From: Flavobacterium sangjuense
GTDB lineage: Bacteria > Bacteroidota > Bacteroidia > Flavobacteriales > Flavobacteriaceae
Reading direction: 5' to 3'
Length of the DNA: 64,000 nt
Assembly (NCBI RefSeq): GCF_004797125.1
Contig: NZ_CP038810.1
Coordinates: forward strand, 248,001 to 312,000
A program made the translations under genes and the position numbers. Under the pieces are notes generated by a model. The model was given only the letters and a program-made list of their open reading frames with translations, searched no databases and was not told the origin of the DNA. Shown piece after piece: positions 8,462 to 16,738 of this stretch (position 1 is its first letter; every line of letters starts with the position of its first letter).

Positions 8462-9226
8462 ATGGAAGGAAAATTTAAAAAAGAGGGCAGATATTCCTAT
8501 TTTGAAGCTGGAGAAGGAACGCCGATAGTCGTTTTACACGGATTAATGGGTGGATTAAGTAACTTTAATGGAGTTGCTGACTATTTCTCGTCTAATGGCT
8601 ATAAAGTTGTCATTCCCGAGTTGCCCATTTATACCCAAAACATTTTAAAAACCAATGTAAAAGCCTTTGCAAAATATGTAAAAGACTTTATCAATTTTAA
8701 AGGTTTTGACCGGGTAATTCTTTTGGGAAATTCTCTTGGTGGGCATATTGCATTGTATCATGCGAAAGTATATCCTGAAAAAGTTGCCGGACTTGTACTT
8801 ACAGGAAGTTCAGGACTTTACGAGAGCGCTATGGGTGATAGTTATCCTAAACGTGGTGATTACGAATATATCAAGAAAAAAGCTGAAGCGGTTTTTTTTG
8901 ATCCTGCAATTGCGTCAAAAGAAATCGTTGACGAAGTCTTTGCTGTAGTGAATGACAGAATAAAAGTGATTAAGACATTGACAATTGCCAAAAGTGCGAT
9001 TCGTCATAATATGGCTAAAGATTTACCAAAAATGCACATAAAAACTTGTCTTATTTGGGGTAAAAATGATCAGGTTACACCACCGGAAGTTGCCGAAGAA
9101 TTTCATAAATTAATGCCTAATTCATCATTGTATTGGATTGACAAATGTGGTCATGCCGCTATGATGGAGCATCCTGACGAATTCAATCGTTTGCTTGATG
9201 AATGGTTAAAAGAAGTTCACCTATAA
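8462..9226 (+). CDS. Alpha/beta-fold hydrolase
   Basis: A 254-residue cytoplasmic alpha/beta hydrolase. It has an oxyanion loop HGLMGG near residue 26 and a nucleophile elbow GNSLGG (Ser at about 96). The acid is probably Asp in GKNDQVTPP and the catalytic His is in DKCGHAAMMEHP. The triad is complete, so it should be an active esterase, lipase or C-C hydrolase; the substrate cannot be read from sequence. The gene ends 1 nt before engB, implying one transcript. I recall this hydrolase-engB pair beside mraZ in other Flavobacteria, but no functional link is known to me. Confidence 0.85.
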   Translation: MEGKFKKEGRYSYFEAGEGTPIVVLHGLMGGLSNFNGVADYFSSNGYKVVIPELPIYTQNILKTNVKAFAKYVKDFINFKGFDRVILLGNSLGGHIALYHAKVYPEKVAGLVLTGSSGLYESAMGDSYPKRGDYEYIKKKAEAVFFDPAIASKEIVDEVFAVVNDRIKVIKTLTIAKSAIRHNMAKDLPKMHIKTCLIWGKNDQVTPPEVAEEFHKLMPNSSLYWIDKCGHAAMMEHPDEFNRLLDEWLKEVHL

Positions 9227-9227
9227 C

Positions 9228-9848
9228 ATGAAAATTAATACCGCCGAATTTATAATCAGCAATTCTGATGTAAGTAAATGTCCGCTGGAACGTTTGCCTG
9301 AATATGCTTTTATTGGTCGCTCCAATGTTGGAAAATCATCCTTGATTAACATGTTGACCAATCATAAAAATTTGGCAAAAACATCCGGAAAACCAGGAAA
9401 AACACAGCTTATAAATCATTTTAAAATCAATTCCAATTGGTTTTTGGTCGATTTGCCCGGTTATGGTTATGCCAGAGTTTCTAAAAGAACAAAAGAAGTT
9501 TTTCAGGAATTCATCACTGATTATTTCGAAAAAAGAGAACAATTGGTTTGTGCTTTTGTACTAATTGATATTCGTTTAGAAGCACAAAAAATCGACTTGG
9601 AATTCATCAATTATTTAGGTGAAATTGAAGTGCCATTCTGCATCATTTTTACTAAAGCGGATAAGATAAGCCGAGGAAAAATTGACGGACACATTGCTGC
9701 TTACCGTAAAGCCCTTTTGGCAAACAACTGGGAAGAAATGCCACAACACTTTGTAACCTCAGCTACTGAAAATACTGGTAGAGAAACTGTTTTGCAATAT
9801 ATTGACGATATAAATGCTGAAGTTTTTAAAGACTTGAATCAGTTTTAA
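9228..9848 (+). CDS. engB: Ribosome biogenesis GTPase YihA/EngB (YsxC)
   Basis: A 206-residue small GTPase that acts in late assembly of the large ribosomal subunit. It has the G1 loop GRSNVGKSS (about residues 30-38), a G2/G3 region including GKTQ and DLPGYGYA, G4 TKAD and a G5-like SA motif (TSATENTG). Length and motifs match the family fully. It follows the hydrolase with 1 nt between and converges on gldC, whose stop is only 5 nt away, leaving no room for a terminator between the convergent genes. Confidence 0.95.
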   Translation: MKINTAEFIISNSDVSKCPLERLPEYAFIGRSNVGKSSLINMLTNHKNLAKTSGKPGKTQLINHFKINSNWFLVDLPGYGYARVSKRTKEVFQEFITDYFEKREQLVCAFVLIDIRLEAQKIDLEFINYLGEIEVPFCIIFTKADKISRGKIDGHIAAYRKALLANNWEEMPQHFVTSATENTGRETVLQYIDDINAEVFKDLNQF

Positions 9849-9852
9849 AATA

Positions 9853-10188
9853 CTATTTTTTCAACTCTAATTTTTCGGCAAAATAATCGCAAAAATCTTT
9901 CATGGTATCCGCCATTTTTTCATCTTGAGTAGCACGCTGAAAAGTATCAGCCATAGCAACCAAAGTTTGATGAAAAAACAATTTCATTTCGTCAACAGGC
10001 ATGTCTTTTGTCCACAAATCGATACGAAGTGTTTCCTGCACTTTGCTATCCCAAATTGATAGCATCATGGCTTTTGCTTCTTCTTGTTCAACGCCACCGT
10101 CTTGTGCTGACCATGTTAACTTTTCGGGTACACGGTTTTCATCTAATTCAACAAGAAATTTAATTTCGGAAGTGATGTTTTTACTCAT
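9853..10188 (-). CDS. gldC: Gliding motility protein GldC
   Basis: A 111-residue soluble protein starting MSKNITSEIKFLVELDENRVPEK. GldC is known from Flavobacterium johnsoniae, where it improves gliding; the biochemical role is unclear. The start at 10188 is chosen over an upstream extension because it overlaps the gldB stop (10181) by 8 nt and matches the family N-terminus. It has no signal peptide or membrane helix, in contrast to lipoprotein GldB, so it probably acts in the cytoplasm. Confidence 0.92.
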   Translation of the reverse strand: MSKNITSEIKFLVELDENRVPEKLTWSAQDGGVEQEEAKAMMLSIWDSKVQETLRIDLWTKDMPVDEMKLFFHQTLVAMADTFQRATQDEKMADTMKDFCDYFAEKLELKK

Positions 10189-11149
10189 CTGTCTTTTTTG
10201 GTTTATATTTTGATTTTTCAAATATTTCTTTGACATCCATTTTAAGCATGTCTTGTGTACTAACTTCATTATTTTGCATAAACGAACGGACTATCTGCCA
10301 TCCAATCCATTGTCCAACTCTTCCCGGAGATTCGTTGTCTATCTCTAAATAAAATTTAGAAAAAGGCGCCAAATTTGTAAAGCGTCCCGGCAATTTAGAA
10401 TCGGCGCTATACAGCAATTCTTTTTCGATAAAATAGCGCCAAATATAACTCTCATTCTCCTGGCACCAAGTAATTTGTTCCGGTAGATAGCCAATTTTTT
10501 CAGCATCAGTATAGGTTGGCAATAACTGATCTTTTAGATACAATTGCTTTCCATAATATATCATTTCGGAAAGTAATGTTTTTTCTGCTGGTGGCGGAAT
10601 TTTTCCTAACGAAAAACTCGTAACGATATCAGGCATCATTTGTCTTTCTTCAAAATTTTGCTCTAAATATGCCGGAAATTCGTAGAATCTATGTTTCGCG
10701 CCTAGGTATAATTCCAAAGAAATCACAAGTTTATCATTGGCATAAATGGCCTTATTGTTGTAATCCATATCCGCAATAACAGTGTACACTTTTGGCATTG
10801 TAGCTGTTGGGAAAAAATATTTTATATGTTTAAACAAATCCTCAATTTCAGAAGTTTGCTCTCCAAAATTGGAGTACTTCTTCTCCACTTCCTGATACAA
10901 TTCCCGCCATTGTGGATTTTGCATTTTGTCCGTCCAAACTTTATCAGGTGTTCCTTCGGGAAAGAAAAAAGGATATTCGTCTTTTAGGTTTTGTAACTCA
11001 TTTGGTGGTGTTTCAAAAAATGCTTTGTCAAATCGATATACCTTAAGTGAAACCGGCGGAGTTTCCTCTATTGCCTTTTCAACTTTTGATTTTTTATCAC
11101 AAGAGATTAATCCAGCTAAAAGGGCTAATGCAATTACGTATTTTTTCAT
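10181..11149 (-). CDS. gldB: Gliding motility lipoprotein GldB
   Basis: A 322-residue lipoprotein whose signal peptide MKKYVIALALLAGLISC ends in a lipobox Cys at residue 17. GldB is required for gliding in F. johnsoniae and belongs to a family with a Zn-protease-like fold. The remainder is a soluble periplasmic domain (PVSLKVYRFDKAFFE near the start). It is transcribed with gldC and faces nadE with abutting promoter elements. Presence of gldB and gldC indicates gliding and type IX secretion capacity, consistent with the T9SS cargo gene at 38364. Confidence 0.93.
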   Translation of the reverse strand: MKKYVIALALLAGLISCDKKSKVEKAIEETPPVSLKVYRFDKAFFETPPNELQNLKDEYPFFFPEGTPDKVWTDKMQNPQWRELYQEVEKKYSNFGEQTSEIEDLFKHIKYFFPTATMPKVYTVIADMDYNNKAIYANDKLVISLELYLGAKHRFYEFPAYLEQNFEERQMMPDIVTSFSLGKIPPPAEKTLLSEMIYYGKQLYLKDQLLPTYTDAEKIGYLPEQITWCQENESYIWRYFIEKELLYSADSKLPGRFTNLAPFSKFYLEIDNESPGRVGQWIGWQIVRSFMQNNEVSTQDMLKMDVKEIFEKSKYKPKKTDE

Positions 11150-11194
11150 TTTAAAATTAACGAGTGTTAAACCGATTAAAAACTTTTGATTTTT

Positions 11195-11202
11195 TACATT
11201 TG
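11195..11202 (+). promoter_or_regulatory. -7 promoter element for nadE
   Basis: TACATTTG matches TAnnTTTG and lies 38 nt before the nadE ATG. It directly abuts the opposite-strand element for gldB. Confidence 0.6.
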
Positions 11203-11210
11203 CAAATATA
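11203..11210 (-). promoter_or_regulatory. -7 promoter element for gldB-gldC
   Basis: TATATTTG on the minus strand matches TAnnTTTG, 53 nt before the gldB ATG. With the nadE element it forms a 16-bp near-palindrome at 11195-11210. Confidence 0.6.
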
Positions 11211-11240
11211 CAGTGCAGTTTCTAAAAATTTTCATAACAA

Positions 11241-12053
11241 ATGGCAAAAAAAAGTACTATTAAGGTAGGGGAAATCAACACCTTTATTGTTACATGGTTG
11301 AAGGATTATGCAACAAATGCGAATTTGAATGGTTTTGTCGTTGGAATTTCAGGCGGAGTTGATTCGGCTGTGACTTCAACGCTTTGTGCTCAAACGGGTT
11401 TAACCACTTTGTGTGTTGAAATGCCAATTCATCAGGATAGCTCACAAGTAAGCCGCGGAAGGGAACATATTGAGCAATTAAAAAAGCGATTCCCGAATGT
11501 GAAAAATGTTGAAACAGATTTGACATCCGTTTTTGAAACATTTAAAAATGAAGTGCCAGGTTCAGAAAATGAAGCAAAGCTAAATTTGTCTTTAGCTAAT
11601 ACCAGAGCGAGATTGCGAATGACAACCTTGTATTATCTAGGTGGCATTCATGGTTTACTGGTGGCCGGAACGGGAAATAAAGTTGAGGATTTTGGCGTTG
11701 GTTTTTATACCAAATACGGAGATGGTGGTGTTGATTTGAGTCCGATTGCGGATTTGATGAAAAGTGATGTTTATGCTTTGGGTAAGTATTTAGAAATCCC
11801 GGAATCTATTCAAAATGCGGCACCAACAGACGGATTATTTGGCGATTCAAGAACTGATGAAGATCAACTTGGCGCGAGTTATGACGAATTAGAATGGGCA
11901 ATGCTAGAAGCTGAAAAGAATGGAGAAAATGAAAATTTCACCAAAAGAGAAAAAGAAGTTTTTGATATTTACAAGAAGTTAAACACAATAAATCAACATA
12001 AAATGAAACCCATTCCTGTATGTATAATCCCATCGAAATATAAAATTTGTTAA
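11241..12053 (+). CDS. nadE: NAD synthetase (NH3-dependent) NadE
   Basis: Converts nicotinic acid adenine dinucleotide to NAD with ATP and ammonia. The 270-residue single-domain protein has the PP-loop SGGVDSA near residue 36, the ATP/NaAD region GTGNKVEDFGVGFYTKYGDGGVD and PTDGL. It lacks the glutaminase domain of longer NadE enzymes, so free ammonia or a separate glutaminase is expected to supply nitrogen. It diverges from gldB; the following regulator gene is 75 nt downstream. Confidence 0.95.
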   Translation: MAKKSTIKVGEINTFIVTWLKDYATNANLNGFVVGISGGVDSAVTSTLCAQTGLTTLCVEMPIHQDSSQVSRGREHIEQLKKRFPNVKNVETDLTSVFETFKNEVPGSENEAKLNLSLANTRARLRMTTLYYLGGIHGLLVAGTGNKVEDFGVGFYTKYGDGGVDLSPIADLMKSDVYALGKYLEIPESIQNAAPTDGLFGDSRTDEDQLGASYDELEWAMLEAEKNGENENFTKREKEVFDIYKKLNTINQHKMKPIPVCIIPSKYKIC

Positions 12054-12128
12054 GAATTTTAACATTTTTTCAATATGTTTTCTTACCTTTACTTGTAGTT
12101 TTATTAACTTTTATCAAATACCACAATT

Positions 12129-12758
12129 ATGATAAATTTATGCGTCGCGGATAACTTTCCAGTTGTACACTTTGGAATGAAGGCTTATTTTAAGGATCAT
12201 CCTGAAATAAATGTCGTTTCAAACGTGGGTAACTTTTTTATGGTTCCAGATGCATTAAGAAACAAAGAAATTGACGTCTTAATCATCGATTTAGAGCTTG
12301 AAGGATTAAAGAGTATTTATGAAGTCAAGTCAATCATCAAAAATTTTCCAAAAACAAAAGTTATCGTCTTTAGTAGTTTGTCGGAACACATCTACGCACC
12401 AAATGCTATAAAAGCTGGTTGCGCGGGTTATGTTCATAAGACATCAAAGCTTGAAAATTTAGGAATTGCTATTGTTAAAGTAAACCAAGGGCAAATTATT
12501 CTAAATGATGAAATCAAGAAAAGTTTGGCATTGATTGCCAAGCAAAACAAATCGGAACGTTTGTATCGCAAACTTTCTAATCGAGAAATCGAAGTGCTTC
12601 GTTTTTTAAGCGATGGTAAAAAGAACAATGAGATTGCTAAGATTTTAGCACTTAATGAGAAAACCATTAGTACTTACAAACTTCGTCTGTTGACGAAACT
12701 CAATGTAACGAATTTGGTTGATCTTGTCAACAAAGCAAAAACGTTAGAAATCGTTTAA
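12129..12758 (+). CDS. NarL/FixJ-type response regulator
   Basis: A 209-residue two-domain regulator. The receiver domain spans about residues 1-120, with acidic pocket at D8, phosphoacceptor D55 in LIIDLELEG and conserved K104 (VHKTSKL). A LuxR-type helix-turn-helix spans about 145-205 (LSNREIEVLRFLSDG, EKTISTYKLRLLTKL). No histidine kinase lies nearby, so the partner is elsewhere. The gene ends before a short intrinsic terminator at 12767. Targets cannot be inferred. I recall such a gene near gldB and nadE in Flavobacteria, but a role in gliding is not established. Confidence 0.9.
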   Translation: MINLCVADNFPVVHFGMKAYFKDHPEINVVSNVGNFFMVPDALRNKEIDVLIIDLELEGLKSIYEVKSIIKNFPKTKVIVFSSLSEHIYAPNAIKAGCAGYVHKTSKLENLGIAIVKVNQGQIILNDEIKKSLALIAKQNKSERLYRKLSNREIEVLRFLSDGKKNNEIAKILALNEKTISTYKLRLLTKLNVTNLVDLVNKAKTLEIV

Positions 12759-12766
12759 AAACTGAA

Positions 12767-12788
12767 CCTCGCAAGTGCGGGGTTTTTT
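12767..12788 (+). terminator. Intrinsic terminator after response regulator
   Basis: CCTCGC-AAGT-GCGGGG stem (one T.G pair) followed by six T. It overlaps the stop codon of convergent dnaG. Confidence 0.75.
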
Positions 12789-14766
12789 ATAAGTAAGTCG
12801 AGCGTATTCTTCCTATTTTATTGGTCAGATTAACTTTGAGTTTGTTATAATCGTTGATGGTTGATTTTAGCTCTTCTAAATCATTTTCTTCTTCATTACC
12901 ATAACTGTTCATCAAATCCATAATCAATTTATTGATAAGGTATTCCCGAAGTGACACAATGGTTTCTGAAACGTATTGTGACACATTTTGATTTTTAGTT
13001 TTCACATAAATGTGTTTGGCTTCCCAATTGTGAAGTAATTCTTTTTCTTCGGTCATCAAAATATCAGTAACCATTTGTGAATGCTCAACGGACAATTGCA
13101 TTAAATACTGCTCAATATTGAATTGCTCATTTTGGTTATAGTATGCAATTAAATCTGTGTAGATTTCTTTAAACAAAGGATTTGCCAATTCAACCTCGTC
13201 TTCCTGCAAACTCAAATAGATTCGTTGGTGAACCTTAACTGTACTGGTTTCTTTCTCTTCTATCATTTCACCTTCTTCATTGGCTTTCAGAATAAAATCA
13301 TCAAAATCTGCTTCCTGTGAACCATAAAGCAATAGCATTTCGATAATCTTGCGCTCTAATTCGTAAACGATATTGACTTTCTCTTGTGCAGATTGCGTTT
13401 CGGTTTTAACAACTTCTAACGCTTTGTATTCTTGCTTGAGTTTTTTTCCGGCTTCCGAAATGTCTTTCTGAACCAATTGAGCCAAAGTATTCAGTAATAT
13501 CTGTTCGGAAATATCCATAATCCGTGAGGTTTCCTGAATATAGATTTGTCTTTTAATACTATCCGGAATTTTGGAAATACTAACAACCATATCTCGAATC
13601 AAATCAGCTTTCTTAATTGGATCGTTCTTGGCTTCATCCATCAAAAGTGACGCTTTGAACTGGATAAAATCTTTGGCGTTATTTTCTAAATACGAAACTA
13701 AATCTTCATACGAATTCTTTCTGGCAAAACTATCTGGATCATCTCCGTCAGGAAACGTGCAAACCTTTACGTTCATTCCTTCTTCGAGAATTAAATCAAT
13801 TCCACGAACAGAAGCGCGAAGTCCGGCCGCATCACCATCAAAAAGAACGGTAATGTTTTTGGTCAATCGGTTGATTAATCGGATTTGGTCCGGAGTTAAA
13901 GCCGTTCCTGATGAAGCTACCACATTTTCAATTCCGGCCTGATGCAATTGAATCACATCGGTATAACCTTCTACCAAATAGCAATTATTCTGTTTGGCAA
14001 TCGCTTGCTTAGCATGGAAAATTCCGTAAAGCACTTTACTCTTATGGTAAATTTCACTTTCTGGTGAATTGAGATATTTGGCTGCTTTTTTATCATTGGT
14101 CAAAATTCTTCCGCCAAAACCTAAATTTCTTCCTGACAAACTCTGAATCGGAAACATGACTCTTCCTTTAAAACGATCGAAATGTTTTCCGTCTTCTCTG
14201 AGAATAGTCAAGCCAACTTTTTCAAGATAATCCAATTGATATCCTTTTGCCAGGGCTTCTTTGGTAAACGCATCCCACGTTTCGGGTGAATATCCAAGGC
14301 CAAATTTGGCGATGGTTTCATTGGTAAAACCTCTTTCTTTGAAGTATGACAAACCTATTGCTTTTCCTTCTTCTGAATTTAAAAGCGTTTCGTGAAAATA
14401 GGTTTTGGCAAATTCAGAAACCAAATACATGCTTTCTTTTTCGTTGGCTTCTATTTTATCTTCCTGAGAAACTTCGGTTTCTTCAATTTCAATATTGTAT
14501 TTGTTGGCCAAAAAACGAATGGCTTCCGGATAGGTAAAATGTTCGTGTTCCATAAGGAAAGTCACAACACTTCCGCCTTTACCCGAACTAAAATCTTTCC
14601 AAATTTGCTTCACAGGAGAAACCATGAACGAAGGCGAACGCTCATCCGAAAACGGACTCAATCCTTTGTAATTGCTACCGGCACGTTTGAGTTGGACAAA
14701 ATCACCTATGACTTCTTCCACACGTGCGGTTTCAAAAACTTTGTCTATGGTTTCGCGGGTAATCAA
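12787..14766 (-). CDS. dnaG: DNA primase DnaG with substituted zinc ligands
   Basis: Synthesises RNA primers at the replication fork. The 659-residue protein has an N-terminal zinc-ribbon-like region (about 30-75), a catalytic core with the TOPRIM motifs E266 (VEGYTD) and D310-G-D312, and a C-terminal helicase-interacting region. At the four zinc-ligand positions of E. coli DnaG (Cys, His, Cys, Cys) this protein has S37, S40, D58 and S61. The surrounding fold signature (PFxxExxPSF, GKGG) is intact. It is therefore probably an active primase with a zinc-free ribbon. Translation starts at a TTG at 14766, where homologs have MIS/MIT. Confidence 0.94.
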   Translation of the reverse strand: MITRETIDKVFETARVEEVIGDFVQLKRAGSNYKGLSPFSDERSPSFMVSPVKQIWKDFSSGKGGSVVTFLMEHEHFTYPEAIRFLANKYNIEIEETEVSQEDKIEANEKESMYLVSEFAKTYFHETLLNSEEGKAIGLSYFKERGFTNETIAKFGLGYSPETWDAFTKEALAKGYQLDYLEKVGLTILREDGKHFDRFKGRVMFPIQSLSGRNLGFGGRILTNDKKAAKYLNSPESEIYHKSKVLYGIFHAKQAIAKQNNCYLVEGYTDVIQLHQAGIENVVASSGTALTPDQIRLINRLTKNITVLFDGDAAGLRASVRGIDLILEEGMNVKVCTFPDGDDPDSFARKNSYEDLVSYLENNAKDFIQFKASLLMDEAKNDPIKKADLIRDMVVSISKIPDSIKRQIYIQETSRIMDISEQILLNTLAQLVQKDISEAGKKLKQEYKALEVVKTETQSAQEKVNIVYELERKIIEMLLLYGSQEADFDDFILKANEEGEMIEEKETSTVKVHQRIYLSLQEDEVELANPLFKEIYTDLIAYYNQNEQFNIEQYLMQLSVEHSQMVTDILMTEEKELLHNWEAKHIYVKTKNQNVSQYVSETIVSLREYLINKLIMDLMNSYGNEEENDLEELKSTINDYNKLKVNLTNKIGRIRSTYL

Positions 14767-14819
14767 AATGAATTGAAAGATTTAAAATTTGAAAGATGGT
14801 AAAAATACATAAAAATAAA

Positions 14820-14849
14820 AAAAGATGCTCCATCGCTGAAACATCTTTT
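14820..14849 (-). terminator. Intrinsic terminator after sigma/anti-sigma/barrel operon
   Basis: On the minus strand an AAAAGATG...CATCTTTT stem of 8 bp with a 14-nt loop is followed by further T residues. It lies 30 nt past the stop of the barrel gene. Confidence 0.6.
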
Positions 14850-14879
14850 CGAAGTATAAACTAACCTAAACAAATTATT

Positions 14880-15938
14880 TTAATTCAAGTCAAAACGAAC
14901 ACCAAGTGAAATGTTGTTTTGTTTAACGGCATTGTCTTTAAACAGTGGATTTAAATCATATTTCAGATATAAACTTGTTGCGCCATAACCAAGATAAGTA
15001 CTAACTCCATAAATGAAATCATTGGTGTTGAAACCTCCTTTTTCTTTTACTGTTACATCGTGACCTTCGTCGCTGAATTTTAAAATCTGTTTTGATTTTA
15101 CTCTGAATCCTGCGTAACCACCTATTCCAAAACGAACACCTTCATGAGTTCGGAATATTTTTTTACCTTCAGCATTGGTTTTAGTTTTTGTAAAATCAAA
15201 CTCTAAATGTACGGGCAAGGTTACATATACATTTCTGAAACGGGAATCTTTAAGATTTACCGAACTTGTCTCCAGATTGGTTTGGTCACCATTTACTACA
15301 AATAATCGGTTGTCGGTTGGGCGAAGATTATTATACATTACTGAAAATCCGTATTTCAAATGAAGTAAATTGTCATTTTTGAAAAGTCTGGTGTTCGATG
15401 TAAATCCCCATTCGTAGAAGTGTGAACCCCAATATCTATAATCAGAATGTGCAACAGCTTTATCGGTAACTAAATTATTGACACCGGCAGCGAACACAAA
15501 TTGTGTAGTCGTTCTTCTTTCTGATGCATTACGAATAGAATCTTTCCATCTTTTGTATTTTTCAGTGGTTTTGTGTTTTGAAAAGGAAATCACAAATCTA
15601 TCATGATTGTAACTTTCCGCAATTTTTCCGTCTACTTTTTGTTTTACCAGATCTTTTAACTCTTCCTGAGCTTGACTTATTCTTGTTTCAATGTTTTTGG
15701 AGCGTATTTCGGCTAATTCCAATTTTTTTTGATCAGCCTGCGCTTTTGTAATTACGTTGTTTTCCAAGTCTTTGTTTACAGTTTCCAATTCTACTTTCAA
15801 AGCAGCTTTTTCCTCTTTAGTAATGTTTTCAATTTTGACAGCGATGGCTTTTGCTTTGTCTTCAAAAGTTTCTTGTGCTGATAGCTTACTTGCTACCAGG
15901 CATGCTGCTACTGCTAAATAAAGGGTAAAATTTTTCAT
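14880..15938 (-). CDS. Outer-membrane beta-barrel protein with N-terminal coiled coil
   Basis: A 352-residue protein with a signal peptide (MKNFTLYLAVAACLVASKLSAQ). Residues about 23-105 are a highly charged Lys/Glu helical stretch likely to form a coiled coil. Residues about 140-352 alternate in the manner of an eight-to-ten-stranded barrel and end NNISLGVRFDLN, a typical outer-membrane C-terminus with a final aromatic at the third-last residue. The specific family is not recognised. It lies 41 nt downstream of the anti-sigma-like gene and is likely part of that operon. It may be an envelope component controlled by the sigma factor. Confidence 0.75.
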   Translation of the reverse strand: MKNFTLYLAVAACLVASKLSAQETFEDKAKAIAVKIENITKEEKAALKVELETVNKDLENNVITKAQADQKKLELAEIRSKNIETRISQAQEELKDLVKQKVDGKIAESYNHDRFVISFSKHKTTEKYKRWKDSIRNASERRTTTQFVFAAGVNNLVTDKAVAHSDYRYWGSHFYEWGFTSNTRLFKNDNLLHLKYGFSVMYNNLRPTDNRLFVVNGDQTNLETSSVNLKDSRFRNVYVTLPVHLEFDFTKTKTNAEGKKIFRTHEGVRFGIGGYAGFRVKSKQILKFSDEGHDVTVKEKGGFNTNDFIYGVSTYLGYGATSLYLKYDLNPLFKDNAVKQNNISLGVRFDLN

Positions 15939-15979
15939 GATGTTTGATTTAATTTTTGATTAATGATTTTTGTTATTGC

Positions 15980-16738
15980 TTATTCGTTATTTCTGTTGGC
16001 CAAAGCCACTTTAACTTCTTTGTAGTTTTTGGCTACTCTATTGATTACTTTTTCTCTGAAGGTCAATTCTAATTCACCGTCAACCTGAGAAAGCAGGCTT
16101 TTTGCATCTACTTTTATGGTTGCCTTTTTGTTTGTTGATTGTTTTGCCAAATTATCAAGATCCGCTAATAATGCTTCATCTGATTTAACTTCTTTATTAC
16201 CTCCGATTATAACTTGACTTCCCGTTCTTATTTTGGGTAAATCTTTAATAGCAACATCTGATGAGTTGATTAAATATTCGATTTCTTTGTCACGATTGAT
16301 AAGTGGATTTTGATAAGTGGATTGTTGATTCTTGATTGCTGGTTTTTGATTGTTGATTGAAACTCGTTGATTATTATTTGTTGTTTGTGATTCAGGATTC
16401 TGTGTTTCAGTTGAAACTACTACTTGTTTTTGTTCTACAATTGGAGTTGGCATTTCGCTTGCAGGTTTTTGAACAGTATCTTTAGGTTCTGTAGTAACTA
16501 CATCATCTTTAGGTTGAATTTCGGCACCATTTTGTGTGAAGAAATACATACCAACAGTTAGCAAAACCGTGATACTGGCAGCAATAAATAAAAAGCCAAA
16601 AGGTCGTCTTGTTTTTTTTTCTTCAGCTACCGAAAGCATAGCATCTAATCTGTCCCAAGCCTGAGCTGAAGGCTGAATTTCTCTCGAATTCAACTTTTCT
16701 TTTATCTGATTTTCTAATTTATTCGGTTCCATTTTCAT
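15980..16738 (-). CDS. Membrane anti-sigma-factor-like protein
   Basis: A 252-residue bitopic protein. Its cytoplasmic N-terminus (MKMEPNKLENQIKEKLNSRE, AWDRLDAML) resembles those encoded beside ECF sigma genes in Flavobacteria. One membrane helix spans about residues 47-67. The periplasmic part contains a low-complexity Asn/Gln-rich stretch (119-148) and a conserved-looking C-terminus (LTFREKVINRVAKNY). It overlaps the sigma gene by 20 nt, implying coupled synthesis. The anti-sigma role is inferred from topology and context; no zinc-binding anti-sigma motif is visible. The start could also be the ATG two codons downstream. Confidence 0.7.
   Translation of the reverse strand: MKMEPNKLENQIKEKLNSREIQPSAQAWDRLDAMLSVAEEKKTRRPFGFLFIAASITVLLTVGMYFFTQNGAEIQPKDDVVTTEPKDTVQKPASEMPTPIVEQKQVVVSTETQNPESQTTNNNQRVSINNQKPAIKNQQSTYQNPLINRDKEIEYLINSSDVAIKDLPKIRTGSQVIIGGNKEVKSDEALLADLDNLAKQSTNKKATIKVDAKSLLSQVDGELELTFREKVINRVAKNYKEVKVALANRNNE
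16296..16323. repeat. 14-bp perfect tandem duplication inside anti-sigma-like gene
   Basis: TTGATAAGTGGATT is repeated twice without a gap. Because 14 is not a multiple of 3, the two copies are read in different frames. It lies in a 90-bp stretch (16295-16384) containing TTGAT seven times on the plus strand. Confidence 0.8.

Noticed and set aside
12787..14766. dnaG as a decayed gene because of missing zinc ligands
   Set aside because: The frame is complete, the TOPRIM acids are intact and the flanking ribbon signature is conserved.
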